From positions 4,678,001 to 4,742,000 of the forward strand of contig CM060833.1 in the NCBI GenBank assembly GCA_030762175.1: a stretch of DNA of 64,000 nt, in the 5' to 3' direction. Source of the DNA: Metallyticus violacea (lineage: Eukaryota; Arthropoda; Insecta; Mantodea; Metallyticidae). Numbering within the stretch: the stretch's first letter is position 1; each line of letters opens with the position of its first letter. This document shows, piece by piece, positions 11,360-23,300 of this stretch. The position numbers and the translations under genes are program-made. Below the pieces are notes generated by a model. It saw only the letters and a list, made by a program, of their open reading frames with translations. It searched no databases and was not told the DNA's origin.

Positions 11360-12630
11360 TTTTCATATCAGTACTATTGTGTGTTTAAATTTTATATCCA
11401 TTTATATCTTACTTAATGATTCATCCTCATAGATAATCGTTTTCGATCCAATAACAATACAAATTCTTGAATTTAGAGGGGGGGGGGTTAAACAAGTGTT
11501 TTAGACATCTTTGTGACTATCGAACCGCCTTCCTTCTGATTCCTGGATTATTTGTTGGGTCATTCTTGTTATAGTATAGCGCATTTTCTATTTATTAATG
11601 CCCGGTAGCAAATGGTAAACACTGTGCAGCTGCCCACAGTGCAAACCCCGCGACCATTTGGCACCAACTCGAAATGTACACCACCTTTGGAATTTCACAG
11701 CATCTACTTTGACGAACTACTGAATGAGCATTGTGGAACAAGAGTAATTGTTTATATGTCACAATGCTTTTCCTTAAACGTCATATAATGGACTTTTAAA
11801 TTGTTTACACGTACCAACCGGTTGCTGGGCCTACGCTTTCGTAGTTCGACGCGTTTGGAAACACCAAACATTCCTGTCAATGCACGAGTTCTGGCAAGTA
11901 GTTCTTTGAGTACGGTACAGAGGTATTTTCTATAGCTAAGAGTCCAGAGCACGGATTACCTTCAAGGCAGTGTCTCCATCATTGTCTAACTTAGGAACCC
12001 CCCCCCCCAAAGAATCCAATTTTCATATGTTTAAACTCATGTAAACCATTTTCTAAATACCTTCAGCAAAAATAAACAAATAAACCGTTGCTTTATAACT
12101 GACACAAATGAAGGGACCATTTAAAGACAAAAGAAAGTATAATTCTTTTAATAGCATTTCCTACAGGGCGGCCAACTCCAAGCCCGCGATTCGCGTCCAA
12201 AAAACTTTCTCCGCAGAAACAAGTTGCAATTTAAACCGTCACAATTAGCAACTCTTTCCATAAATTAACCGTCGGAAATACACAAACAGAAAGGTATCGT
12301 TAAAAAAGTGTTCCTTTATTAAGTTGCACGGCCGTTTTTTACATACTAGCATGTTTGTAGGTGGGAAAATTATGAATTGCATTTCACAAGCAAACATTTC
12401 TACTTGAGTTGAATGTTACATGCAATATTTCGAACAAGTTGTGACTCTGAGTTCTCCATTTGGAAACGTTTCCGATCTATCTTGAAAACGTTGTAACATG
12501 GAAATACATTTACACCCGCATTTTACTGCCAAAAATATCAGGTTCAGCATTAATGTTTTAATTCTTTTTATTTGTGTATAATGGATCTATTTTACTAATT
12601 TGTTATAAATTATATGTGATAACTAGCCAC
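11360..12630. other. Unassigned stretch with short G/C homopolymers
   Basis: No coding or repeat signature. A run of G at about 11,478-11,487 and a run of C at about 11,998-12,008 stand out against an AT-rich background. Confidence 0.4.
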
Positions 12631-12641
12631 AAATACACGTA

Positions 12642-13878
12642 CGGGGGTTGGTCCATAAGTTTCTGGCCTCGCCGATAAAGATTATCGTCTGAACAAAAAC
12701 CCTTATCTGGTGTCATACCTTATCTATGAAGTAAATAATTGCAGATGTAACTTCTGCTGTGCTGTGTTCAGTTGTTCAGATATAGTTGCATAAAGAAGGC
12801 TACGTGTAGAAGATTATGACATGTTCAAAATGGAGTTTCGAGCTGTTATTAAGTTCTTTACAAAAGAACTTACTCCAAATGAAATTAAACAGCGATTGGA
12901 CGGTGTATATGGGGAAGCACCCCCCTCATATTCTACTGTAAAAGAATGGACCAAACTTTTTCGAATGTGTCGAGAAAGCATTGAAGACGATGAGCGTACA
13001 GGTCGGCCCTTGGAGGTACTCACTCCTGAAAACATCGCTCTTGTGGAAGCAGAAATTATGTACAACCGGCGGCTCAAAGTTACAGAAATAGCAAAAAAGC
13101 TGGGCCTTTCTAAAACAGAATTCCATCAAATTATTCATGAACATTTGAATAAGGTTAGTGCAAGATGGGTGTCTAGACTTCTTTCCTAACAAGTCATCTG
13201 TTATCAGGAATTTTTGGAGCTCTGCCGTGGTAACGAGAGAGACTTTGTGCAAAACATTGTCACAGAAGATGAAACTATGGTTCTCTACTATGATCCCTTG
13301 TCCAAAAGAGAATCAATGGAGGTGACGTAAACCTGGCGAAGCATCGCCTCTAAAGGCCAACGTCACTCAGTCAACCAAGAAGATAATGGACACAATCTTT
13401 TGGGACTGTGAAGGAATACTCTTCATTGACTTCAAGGAGAGAAACATCAAAGTAAATGGGAAGTACTATGCTGGCCTACTGCACAGACTACGTGCTTCCA
13501 TCAAAGAGAAAAGGCGAGGAAAATTGAGTAGTGGCGTGCGCCTTCCTCACGACAACGCGCCTGTGTACACAGCTCCTGTTGCCAAGGGGAGCTGTGAAGA
13601 AATGTGACTTCAAGAAGATTGGCCATTCACCCTACAAGTCAGATCTACCTCCCAGTGACTATTTCCTGTTCTCAAAACTCAAGAAGAGTGATGGATGCTG
13701 TTTATGCCCATTTTGCAGACAAGACATTGGCTATTTGGGGGAGGGGGTTGAAATATTAAATCAAAGATGTGAGAAGTGTATTGCAATAAAGGATAACTAT
13801 ATTGAAAAGTGAAATATAGTTTTTGTCTTTGTTATACCTAGAAAATGGTTAGGCCAAAAACTTATGGATCTACCCTCG
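12642..13878 (+). mobile_element. Mariner MA1, full-length, inactive
   Basis: A complete element is flanked by TA at 12,640-12,641 and 13,879-13,880. Its ends are inverted: the right end, read outward on the minus strand, is CGAGGGTAGATCCATAAGTT, and the left is CGGGGGTTGGTCCATAAGTT. Length is about 1.24 kb, normal for mariner. The transposase starts at the ATG at 12,821 (MFKMEFRAVIKFF). It holds the HTH region and stops at 13,187, where sequence present in other copies (SVQKQQR region) is missing. The catalytic pieces follow in shifted frames: TEDET at about 13,270 (other copies have TGDET), IFWDCEGILFIDF at 13,392, and LPHDNAPVYTAP at about 13,543. The N-terminus and FWDCEGILFID pattern resemble the irritans subfamily. 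At least four lesions make it non-autonomous. Confidence 0.93.
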
Positions 13879-13880
13879 TA

Positions 13881-15290
13881 TGTATGTGATTAGTTTGTAA
13901 TCATTTGAAATTATTCTTAACGTTTTTCCTGCCGCCAAAAAGAGTGGCCACTTATGGTCTTATGACAGTTTCACCTTTACTGGACGGGTAATTAACACTT
14001 GACAGACATGATGTTTAGGGATTAATATTTATATTACAAATTAAATGCACTTGTTTTAAATCAGTTGTAATGTGAACGCTACATTTGCTGAACAAACGAT
14101 TTTAAACACGTCGGTACTGTACAGTAAGCACCTATTTGACGTAACCTAGTAAACTATAACGGGGAGGAAAAAAGCCATGAGACTGTAGTGCGGTGTTGCC
14201 GGAACTCTCGCAGTCTCAAGTGAATACACAGTGAGTGATAACGCGCCGACATGCAGTATTTGCAGTACTACCTGCTCCCGCCCCCCTGCCACTAATACTG
14301 AAGACGCCGAACTCTGCAAGAAAGCGCTTTTCGTTACGAGTGCCCTCTTAAGTCTTATCACAACATAAAAATACTTCCCCATTTCATACACGTGAGGGAA
14401 CCACGTCCTGCCAACTTCCCTTTCTTCTGGTGATTTTACGTCCAGGATGTATGGGTCCTTTTTTTATCTTCCTTAGGAGGTTGGCAACCGTGGGATATTC
14501 ATCAACGTACACACACAAGCTTGGCCAAAGCTTTCAGTATTCAGACATGAAGATTACCATCAGAGAAAGACAAGGCTTTCAGTGGCGGCTAGTGTGCGAA
14601 TTGTAGATTTCTAAACATTAAAGCTTAGATTAATTATTTAATATTTTATACTGCTTTGAAATTATAATTCATTTATTCAAAATTATATACTCAAGTATAA
14701 ATTAAATAATTTAGTTTAATATACAGCAAACTCTCGATATGCCGCTGTGTTCTATTAGATTCATACCATATGTATATATATTTAAAAACTTTTTACAAAT
14801 CTCATGCTAAAAATAGTTTTTTTTAACACAAGGCATTAAAGCTAGAAACTGCATTTTGTAACACTCGGTGCTTTAGTGCTTCGAAAAAATATGGGGGGGG
14901 GATGATATTGTGTTTATGGTTAAAAAGTAGTGACTTAATTTATATGTTCAATAAATTATGAATAAAACTGATTCTTGACAACTATTTCTTCACACCCAGA
15001 AATCCAATATTTTATGCTTAATGAAAATGCCTTCCTTATTGTCGCTAACCACATTTTCGAGGCTACACCGTTGCTATGTGGTTCTCTAGAGTATTTCATA
15101 TTCACGGAGGTTACATAACTTTTGTAAAAATTAACTGTTCATGAATAACTTATTCAATCTTATAGATGAACACGTTTTTGAATGTGTGGATACCAAAATG
15201 TGCATAGATTGTTTATTGTAATTTGTATTTACAGAACTCCAAATGGGAGAATTGAAGCATTTTACTTTGAATTGTGGAGAGGGGGCGATA
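13881..15290. other. Unassigned intergenic stretch
   Basis: AT-rich, with no recognisable motif. The 81-codon minus-strand frame at 14,146-14,391 shows no family signature. A run of nine G lies near 14,892. Confidence 0.4.
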
Positions 15291-15294
15291 CAAC

Positions 15295-16290
15295 GAATAC
15301 TTCAACCTTGGTCGTTTCTCCACCAGTAGCTCAATGTCTGAGCAAGAGGTTACACCATCTATTGCGTTATGGATCATCATCCGTTTTTAACCAAAGAAGA
15401 AGTAAAACCGATTGATATTCTGTTCAGACTTCGGGCACAGTTTGGAGAAGCTACGCTTTCACGAATTCAAGTTTTGACTGGCACAAGAAATCCTCAGTGA
15501 AAAATGAAAGCCACAGACGAGAGTCACTCAACAACAGGCCGTAAGGCGAACGACGCCTAAGTGTGCCCGAAATCGCTTCAGAAATGGATATAAGTTGAGG
15601 AATTCTTTCTGATTTCGGAAAGTGACGGCGAAGAGGGTTCTAAGTGTCCTCACTAATGAACAAAAAATGTTCGAAAGGATATCAGCCAGAGGCTTCTGGG
15701 TCGGTTTCAGGAAGATGGTGAGCAGTTTTTGAATTAGGGCCTGTGACGAGACTTGAGTACACCACTACACCCCCGAAAACACACGGACGATTGTTAGTGG
15801 ATGAGCAAAGAGGAGGTTGCTCCGGTCAAGACCAAAACTCGCCTGTCAACCGAAAATTTTCTTCCGACAGTGTTTTGCCACCCCTAAGGCGTATTGCTCA
15901 TCAATTCCACGAAGGGGATGTGAATGCGTCGTATTTCTGTAAACTGTTGGACGACGTGACAGCCGCCTGGCGCAACAAAAGACACCTGCTTCTGCACGAC
16001 AACCCAAAGCCACATATAGCAACCTTAAGCTGGGATCAACTAAGGAAAATTTACCGGATATCCTCCCCTAGAACACCATCCTTACAGTCCCAAATTGTTC
16101 TCTTGTGATAACTACATTTTTTGGGCCACTGGAGGTGATCTTGGGAGAAAAATATTCAGCGACGACGTAGAGGTTAAGCACTTTGTCGCAATTGCCTGTT
16201 GAGACGTCCATCTTCTTTCTTTGATGAGGGAATAAAGAAAAATACATCCGGTTGAGAAATTACATTTCTGTTGAAGTAAATTATGTATAA
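15295..16290 (+). mobile_element. Mariner-type transposase relic, family F
   Basis: From the ATG at 15,334 the + strand reads MSEQEVTPSI, then FLTKEEVKPIDILFRLRAQF (HTH 1). Further on come VAPVKTKTRLS (about 15,815, segment before the catalytic FWD block), DVNASYFCKLLDDVTAAWRN (about 15,920), and HLLLHDNPKPHIATL (second Asp, about 15,995). A degraded HPYSPKLFSCDNY (third Asp) follows at about 16,080, then SDDVEVKHFVA at about 16,155. These parts are in correct order over about 950 bp but in several frames with stops, so the gene is long dead. No terminal repeats were recognised. Confidence 0.85.
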
Positions 16291-16599
16291 AAGTAACATA
16301 GGTAATTTGTTTAGTAAGTGTATGTGGTAAGAATAAAATTATTTTTAAAATCTTCTGTTTGTATTTGAATAACTCACCTTTATCATATCTAAGATAACAA
16401 GGTGTTGTGTATGTTTTAACATACACAATAAAATTAAAATGTTCTTTGAATTTTTTTATTCTTCTAAGTTGGTATGCCTTAGGCAAGACACCGGCTGTTC
16501 GATGGCAAAGTATCAAGTGTCCGAGTAAAAAGTCTTTGACAGTAAAGTATGAAATCTGTTTAAATTCATCTTACTGACGCATAACGAAGCACTTGGCTT

Positions 16600-17010
16600 G
16601 ACTAAAAATTTCTGGCGAATAGAAATTAAATTTAGTGAGATAAGCATTCATCTATGAGACACGTTAACATAAAATTGGCGGAAGTATTTCGCGCCGTTGC
16701 CCGTGGATATCGTCATTTTGTAATGTGTATAAAAGGGAAAGATTTTGCCCAAAAGTCGCGCAGTCTCAGAATTTTCCAGGTCCAGATACTTGGGTGCCAG
16801 TCACCACGCTAACTGCCGATTCAACATTAAGCTGCATTAAGAATTCAGTTAAATTAACAATTTCCTCACTCTCGGTACCATTTGGTCAACGCAATAAACC
16901 TACGTGTTTGCCAAGATTACCTTGTCCGTGATTCGACGTGAGTTTGCCCGAATATTTGTTTTAAGGAGAATAAACTATATCAGCAAGTAAATAACGAAGC
17001 GTTATTTATA
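16600..17010 (+). promoter_or_regulatory. Possible Pol II core promoter or solo-LTR remnant
   Basis: TATAAAAGGG starts at 16,728. A CAGTCTC initiator-like element at 16,761 lies about 33 bp downstream. An AATAAA lies near 16,969, about 210 bp after the presumed start. This spacing would fit the R region of a small LTR, but no flanking duplication, primer-binding site or coding region was found. Chance occurrence in AT-rich DNA remains likely. Confidence 0.2.
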
Positions 17011-17798
17011 GTCACCTTTTGCTCGGAATCCCATTCACTCAGTCCCGGTTGGCTCACAGCCGCCAAAATCCAGCGAAACGCTCTAGAGAGAGTCTCATCG
17101 AAGAAGAGTGGGGGGATCTGTAGCAGCCGTGGCGAAACCGACGATTAGCGGGCTTAAATTATTTACGGCAGCAACCATACAGCCCAATTCCCATCCCCCC
17201 ACAACAATTTCGTTTCAACGTGCTTATTTGTAATAGTTTTCCAATTTTGCTAACAAAAGTACGCCAACAAACATGATGCTAATTCTGTTACCAACATAAT
17301 TGTTCAACGTTTAGAATCACTGATAAGAAAAAAATTAAATTATTATTTTACTCTGATCAGTGCACATCAGTTTCAATTTATATATTTCAAGCCGATGCCT
17401 TAAAAGTTTCATTGATTGTACCAACCTTGAAAAAGGCTATTCTGCTGATATGAGCTGTTAATGGCAATTGCAAACTATTTGAAAAACCGTTGTTTCTTAG
17501 GAATAGGGATTTCTTAAATGAAAATAATATTAGCCGGTAAAGCAATCAGCGAATCATGGTTTAGTACATAAGTTACACATTCTTTGATTCTGTAAAACAT
17601 GATTTTTGAAAGTTAAATAAAATCAGTTGGATATAAAATGTCTAGCCAAAGAACTGATGTTATCTTTTATTAAATATAGACAATACATAGTTAAAATTAT
17701 GATCAATATATCCAAGAAATTGTCTTTTGAATATCGGGTACTTGCCAACCTGACCTACCCCCTGGTGTACTTGCGTGCCTGACTACTTCCCCCCCCCA

Positions 17799-18073
17799 AA
17801 TAGTGTTTAACGCCCGTTTTTTACTACAGAGGTACCACAGACGGTGAACACTGGTGATACATGACATGAAATGGCATATTGGGAAAGGATTTTTAAGGAA
17901 GGAAACGTTCCAGTCCTAAGTTTAGGGAACCTCCCGGGTATTTGCCAGTTATGAGGACTGAGGAAAACCTGGATAAAACCTCAGCCAGGGAGGACGGTCT
18001 TGGTGGGATTCGAACCTCAGACCTCCCGTTCACGAGTCCGCGCCTTAACGACCTCAGCCACCCGTAGGGGTGC
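17799..18073 (-). mobile_element. SINE-A copy 2
   Basis: Full-length SINE-A on the minus strand. The tRNA-like head lies at 18,073-18,005, with the B box in GGGATTCGAACCTCAGACC as seen on the + strand. The body runs through AGGTTTTATCCAGG and TCCTCATAACTGGC in element sense, and the 3' end is GGGCGTTAAACACTA, at 17,800. It lies 70 bp from a SINE-B copy of opposite orientation. Confidence 0.9.
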
Positions 18074-18141
18074 ATGGCTACCTAACCAACCTAACTACCA
18101 CCCACGTACATACTTATCACTATTTAAATAGTACAAATAGT

Positions 18142-18419
18142 CGGTCCTGGTGGTGTAGTGGTTACCGTACTTGCCTCCTAAACCCAAGGTCGCGGGTTTT
18201 AACCCGGCCAGGATGGATTTTTTCGGGCGTAAAATTCCTAAGTATGTCTTCCTTCGGAAGGGAAGTAAAGCCGTGGGTCCCGTGTCATACATTTATGGCA
18301 CGAAAAAGAACCTCAAGCCTGAAAGAGAGGCCTCTGAGCAAAATTTGTCGCCCGATTCACGACCTGAATTGAATGGGACGCTGATGATCTGAAACGTTAA
18401 AGAGCGTCCATAAATAAAT

Positions 18420-18462
<43 letters not shown>
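18142..18462 (+). mobile_element. SINE-B copy 3 with 42-A tail
   Basis: The head CGGTCCTGGTGGTGTAGTGG (A-box region) is at 18,142, and the degenerate B box GCGGGTTTTAACCC is at about 18,193. The body is intact, with CTAAGTATGTCTTCC, CCGTGGGTCCCGTGTC and CTCAAGCCTGAAAGAGAGG. The copy ends GTCCATAAATAAATC followed by 42 A residues (18,421-18,462). The long pure A tail suggests this is the youngest SINE-B copy here. It supports LINE-assisted retroposition. Confidence 0.92.
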
Positions 18463-18464
<2 letters not shown>

Positions 18465-19159
18465 AGGACAAATTACATATTTTAATTTTTACTCCTCTCG
18501 GCGATTTCGAAATGATATACAAGTTTAATTAGTACAAGATAATTAATTTGGTTACTGTATTACATAAGTATCAAAGTTATTTCTAACTTTATTTGCGTAA
18601 GTAACTTTATTGATACCCTGGAACTATGTCAGGCTGAAGAAAATCAATAGTAGCTGAAGCCATAATTGCGTATGCACAAATGTACATTACAGTTTCTATC
18701 ATTGCGAGAAAATTAAAATTTAATACAGGAATTATATGTAAAATATAAAGATAATCAAATTTAATTTTTAATTTTATCCCAACATTGTTTATTGTTAACA
18801 TTATCGTGTTTTTACCGTGCACTTTGAAGTGAGAAATGCGGAATAGTTAGAATAAATATAATTATAAATATTAAGATCTGACATTTACATGATTAAAAAT
18901 TATTCTGCAGTCCACCTTCCATTTGCCCCGAGGAGGAAGGTAAAATCATCAAGTTTTGTGGATTTCTGATATTGTTTTCCCTTTATATGTAGAAATGTAT
19001 TAATGCTGGTACAAACACTTTGGTCACTTTTAATACATCATTCAGTAAACCTCTTTTTGAAACGGTGGCTTCGAATAAGGTACCCCCCTCCCCCAAAGGG
19101 GCTGAATGTGGATACCAGAGACATGCCTCGGATTTCTGCATATCTACAGAGCTCATACC

Positions 19160-20450
19160 AACATGGGAAAAATTTTTATCTTTTATTTTTCTTTCCTCTT
19201 TTGTCTGCCTATTTAGTTTTTCTTACTTGCTTCATTTTCTATTCATTACTTTTTAATCGCCCTTTTCATTCTCATTTTTTTCTAATTTTTTTCTCTTTAT
19301 CTTCTCTGTAATTTTTTTTTCTGTGTATTACCTTTCTTTTTACTTTTTACCTTCTTTTGTTACTTTTGCTTCTCTCTTATTCTGTCTACCATTTGGCTGA
19401 TTTTATTTCTTCTTAATTTTATTTCCTTCCTTTATTTCTCTTTCCCGTTTTTCTTTCTTATTCTTTTATGTTCTCACTATACTTCCTAACTTTCTAATTT
19501 TACTTTCTTAATTTCTTACTCCCTTCGTTCCTTTCATCATCCTCTTTTTCCGCCTCTTTTTCTTGGTTTATCCTTTTCTTCAGAATTTGATTCTACAGCC
19601 CTTTTGTCTCCAGTTTTCTCTCACCTTTCTTTCTCTTGTTTTATTATTTTTTTTTATATCCACTTTTTCATTGCCTTTTTCTTTTGCTTTACTTTTCCAT
19701 TCCAGTTTTCTTTCTTTCTTTTTTCCTGCCCTTCTTGTTTCACTTTGTCTTTCTTTTTCTTTAATTTACTTTCGTCCTTATCTACTGTTTTCTTTTTTCC
19801 TTTGCGTTATTTGCTTTCTTCATTTACCCACTTCTGTCTCTGTTTATTTTTACTACCTTCACTTATTGCTCCTGTTATCCGTTCTTATATTTTGATTTCT
19901 CTTCCTTTCTCATTTTCTTTTTTCCTGTATACACTTCTCTATCTTTTTATTTTTTTATTCTTTATTCCCTCTTTTTCTTTCCTTCTTATTTTTTCTTTTT
20001 CTTTTTTTTTAATTTCATTCATGTATTTTTCTTCCCATTTTATTTACTTTTTCCCTTCTTTTTTTTCTTAGCCTTTTCGTTTGCTTTTTATTTCCTCTTT
20101 GTATCTGTTGTTTTATTTTCATCCCTACATTCCTTTATCTTGCCCTCCCTTTGCTTGTTTCGCTTTATCTTTCTTTTCTCTTCCTTAATTTATTTCTGTA
20201 CTTCTCTCCTTCCGTTTGTTTCGTTTTTCTCTCTTTTTCCCCCACCCTTTTCGCTCGATCCTGTTCTCTCTTTCCATTTCTTTATCTCTGTTTCCACCTT
20301 TCTTTTAATTTTTAATCCCTTTGCAACTTTTCATATAAATTTTTGTTGTCTTTTGTTCTTACTTCCGCTGATTATTTTATTGTTGCTTATTTTTCATTTC
20401 TGAATCCTTCCTGTTTACTGCTTTATTGTCTTTTCTCAATTTTATATTCA
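19160..20450 (+). repeat. About 1.25 kb polypyrimidine (CT-rich) tract
   Basis: From about 19,160 the + strand is overwhelmingly T and C (TTTCTT, CTTTTC, TTCCTTT) until about 20,450. Purines are sparse throughout. There is no fixed period. Open frames of 110, 155 and 87 codons cross it only because T/C-rich DNA lacks the A and G needed for stop codons; they translate to F/S/L-rich low-complexity sequence and are not genes. The origin could be an expanded and decayed (CTTT)n microsatellite. Confidence 0.9.
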
Positions 20451-20454
20451 CAGG

Positions 20455-20995
20455 GGTGTGTTTCTCTCCTCCTTATGGAAAACATACCTCGATAACGCTC
20501 ACACCTTTGCGATATATTTCATAGGTTAGTTGCTCATTCTAAAACGGCAACTACCGAAGCACTTGCCCAGCTGATGGCACGCAATTTGCGGCGCACCTCG
20601 TTACCGCCCGCACTGTAAGTGGCTTCATTAATTAGCCGCCACTGAAGGAGACTATAGCCTTAGGAAATGGGGGTACGTAGCCCATTGCGGGGCAGCAAAT
20701 GCCCCCCGGCACGACTTGTGCCGTTCGTTTTGCGGATTTCGCTATGGACCTCGAGTTTATAGCCGCCAGTTTTATGAGGCGTGTATAATGGTCAAATCAA
20801 AGGACGGCCTATAAACCGGGCGGGCATGGTCTTAATGGCTACTCAACTTTCTGTATCTTTGCTAAGGGATCCTGGGTTCAAATTGCTTAAGGTTTGCTAT
20901 AACACCTGTGTAAAACGTTGCCATAATATAAAACTTTTACAAATTTCGGGTATAGTTTAAAATCAAGTTCGTCTCGTATATTTATCACACCTGTT
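20455..20995. other. Unassigned, relatively GC-rich stretch
   Basis: Between about 20,560 and 20,840 the base composition is clearly richer in G and C, with many CpG, than the surroundings (for example GCGGCGCACC, AACCGGGCGGGC). No open frame, RNA fold or repeat match was recognised. Confidence 0.4.
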
Positions 20996-21009
20996 GTTTG
21001 TTAGTATGC

Positions 21010-21090
21010 CAGTTTAACACGACAATGCACGGACTCATGTTGCTAAAAATGCTCATCTGCAAAGATCAAAACCGAACACTGGTTCTAGGT
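21010..21090 (+). pseudogene. Short DDE transposase fragment
   Basis: In one frame the + strand reads HDNARTHVAKNAHLQRS around 21,018-21,070. HDNARxHxAK is the second catalytic Asp block of Tc1/mariner-type transposases. Nothing else of the gene is visible on either side, so this is an isolated scrap. The parent family cannot be named. Confidence 0.6.
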
Positions 21091-21507
21091 AAGAGGTTAC
21101 ATTATTTAAAAACTATCTGTAAATTGTTAAATTATTTCCTTAGCTGCCTGTGCCAAACAAAAAATGTCCTCTTCCCAGTTCCACTTAACTGTTTCCAAAC
21201 ACAAACAAAACTATCTCAAAAATTATCTACCTAGTATTCTATGTCGTATTTTTCAGATGCATTTTATTATTTACAAAAAAAAAAAATCCTAAAGTGTAGT
21301 AAAACTGCAGCCAGAGGCTTTAAAATGTATTTATGGGATGAGGAAATGTATAAAGTAGGTGAGTTGATAAAACATATAATGAAACGTTATTTAATTGGGG
21401 CTTGCAGGCTTTGGTAAACCTCACGATGAACACTACAAAGGTTGGCAATTTTACAGAGTACATATATTAAATAATTCAGAGTTTTTCTTACTCTCCCTTA
21501 ACCTCAG

Positions 21508-21509
<2 letters not shown>

Positions 21510-21555
<46 letters not shown>
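21510..21555. repeat. 46-bp poly(A) tract
   Basis: An uninterrupted run of A. The sequence before it does not match SINE-A or SINE-B, so whether this is the tail of an unrecognised retroposon is open. Confidence 0.9.
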
Positions 21556-21558
<3 letters not shown>

Positions 21559-22108
21559 CCCCGGGCTTAAGTGCTTTTTATTCAGTAATGCTGTGGAAAA
21601 GGCTTTCATGAATTCGCCAGACCAACTCTATTAAATCAAACTACAAGACCTGTTCAAACACCACGAAAATATTTTTACTCACTCTTTGCTGTCCACCGAA
21701 CTCACCTGCAAAAAAGGATAACAAAGTTCATATTAACATTAATGGATTTAGTATTTTCTCAGAACTTACGCAACAAACATTTTTATCAACATAACAGGTT
21801 TTTGTGATATTAAGACCAATTTATTGTTAAAATTCACATAGATATAATGAAGAGATATTCTAATGTATTATCAAAATAATTTGTAGTATGTATTTAAATT
21901 CACAAAATATCAAATTCAGTCACGGAATGATATTAGCAAATTCCTAAGAAATATATGCCGAGAGTGCCAAAAAAAAAATGTATACACACTTTCACACTAG
22001 ATATCAATTTAATATATTTCAAAGTTAGACCGAAAACAACAGTAGCGTGTAGTATGATGTTCTGTCAAAGATTACTCACATTACGTTATGTAGCTTTGCT
22101 ACAACAAA

Positions 22109-22409
22109 ATGGAGTCAAGATTATCGTTTGAACAGTGGAAAGCAATTTTGAAGTGGTATTGGAAAACCGAGAATGTTGTTGAAATTCAAAGGCAATGGAG
22201 AACCGCCGTTGGACTTCTACCTATGGGGAACTCTTAAGGATGTTGTATACTGTAGAAAACCAGCTACACTGACAACACTTCGGGAAGAAATTGAAACGCC
22301 ATGTGCTGCAATCGCTGAGGACACTTTCGCAAACGTTGCTCAATCAGCAGTTCAACGTACTCAGAAGTGTATCGACGTCGATAGTGGGCATTTTGAGCAA
22401 TTGATGTAA
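22109..22409 (+). pseudogene. Family-C-like DDE transposase with only the ends left
   Basis: From the ATG at 22,109 the frame reads MESRLSFEQWKAILKWYW then KTENVVEIQRQW, the N-terminal HTH of insect DDE transposases of this type. Within a few codons of about 22,200 it passes, one frame over, into LDFYLWGTLKDVVYCRKPA, the third-Asp block. It then reaches the end (CIDVDSGHFEQLM, stop at 22,407). About two thirds of the protein, with the first two catalytic Asp residues, has been removed. This leaves a short derivative of the kind that can persist as a non-autonomous element. The stretch near 21,967, TGCCAAAAAAAAAATGTATA, may be part of its left terminal repeat; no right partner was confirmed. 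Confidence 0.8.
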
Positions 22410-22584
22410 CTGTAAAAGTGTAAGATGATTAGTGCTCATCATTTTCTGTTTGTGTGAATTCAGTTTTGTTATGTTAACAGTTTTTTCTTTGCTTGAAGTT
22501 GTATATAATGCAATTGTACCAATGAAAAGATTTTTAAATTTCCTCAATCTTACTTTCTAGGTACCAAAATTATGATAAAAAAGT

Positions 22585-22985
22585 TTACCGATATAATGAC
22601 CGCAGTTTTTTTTCACCCTCTAAGAAACGCGGCATGTTACCATTAATTAACAAACGATTTATCGAGTTCGTTAACCAGTAAATTTGTGCTATTGGGGGTT
22701 AACCTAAAGTAAGCTTTTTTAAAAATAGCTTTAGCGATCGCACTTTTTGTTTTTTCTTAAAGAAACTCGGCACATGCTATAAAAACATTAAAAATATTTT
22801 TTCGAAATTCAGCAAAAGCAGATTAATTGAAGTGGGGGTTTGCATGAAATCCAAAATTTAAAAATCGCTCTAGCGGCACCAATCTCTGCTCTAGCGCTCT
22901 GTAATAACCTTCCTAAATGCGACTTGCTGAGGAATTCGCTTAGTTTACGGAGCTCCTGCGTGACGGACATTTATTTCATTAACAT
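22585..22985 (+). repeat. Repeat X, short form
   Basis: It starts with the boundary-type segment ACGATTTATCGAGTTCGTTA, then GGGGGTTAACCTAAAG. Two CTCTAGCGG-type subunits follow (GCTTTAGCGATCG at about 22,730 and GCTCTAGCGGCACC at about 22,868). Then CTCTGTAATAACCTTC runs almost directly into TTGCTGAGGAATTCGCTTAG and AGCTCCTGCGTGACGGAC. The roughly 620-bp core present in the 1.6, 31.4 and 59.7 kb copies is absent here. Confidence 0.78.
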
Positions 22986-23049
22986 TTAAATATACTACGG
23001 CTGTTCAGTAAAGTATGAATGCATTATATACACGTTATATTAGTTTCAT

Positions 23050-23300
23050 TATTGTCTCTTCCGGTTCCTGCCTATGAGAAGGGTACAATTTGACACATGT
23101 TCAGTTCTGCCTGCAGTAAAATGGAGATGGTCACACGACGAACAATATACTGCTCTGAAAATCTGCTTTCGTCTCGCAAATCTTCAGCTATTACAGGAGG
23201 CCAAGACACTGGCCAAATTCGCGTCATCAATTGACGTCGAAGATCGTAATTACGGACCACCCGACTACTTAAACGGTATAGCACAGATTGCGGCTTAAAC
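23050..23300 (+). mobile_element. Mariner-type fragment, family D 5' end
   Basis: ACATGTTCAGTTC at about 23,095, then a frame reading SHDEQYTALKICFRLANLQ, matches the N-terminal HTH start at 40.9 kb (CDEQYAALKFCFDL). The open frame 23,074-23,298 covers it, but recognisable similarity ends after about 40 codons. It is a 5' fragment only. Confidence 0.65.

Noticed and set aside
12821..13189. MA1 as an active transposase gene
   Set aside because: The frame stops before the catalytic domain, and the remaining parts are in other frames.
19563..20403. Three overlapping plus-strand frames of 110, 155 and 87 codons as membrane proteins
   Set aside because: They lie wholly in the polypyrimidine tract. 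F/S/L-rich translation and absence of stops follow from T/C composition, not coding selection.
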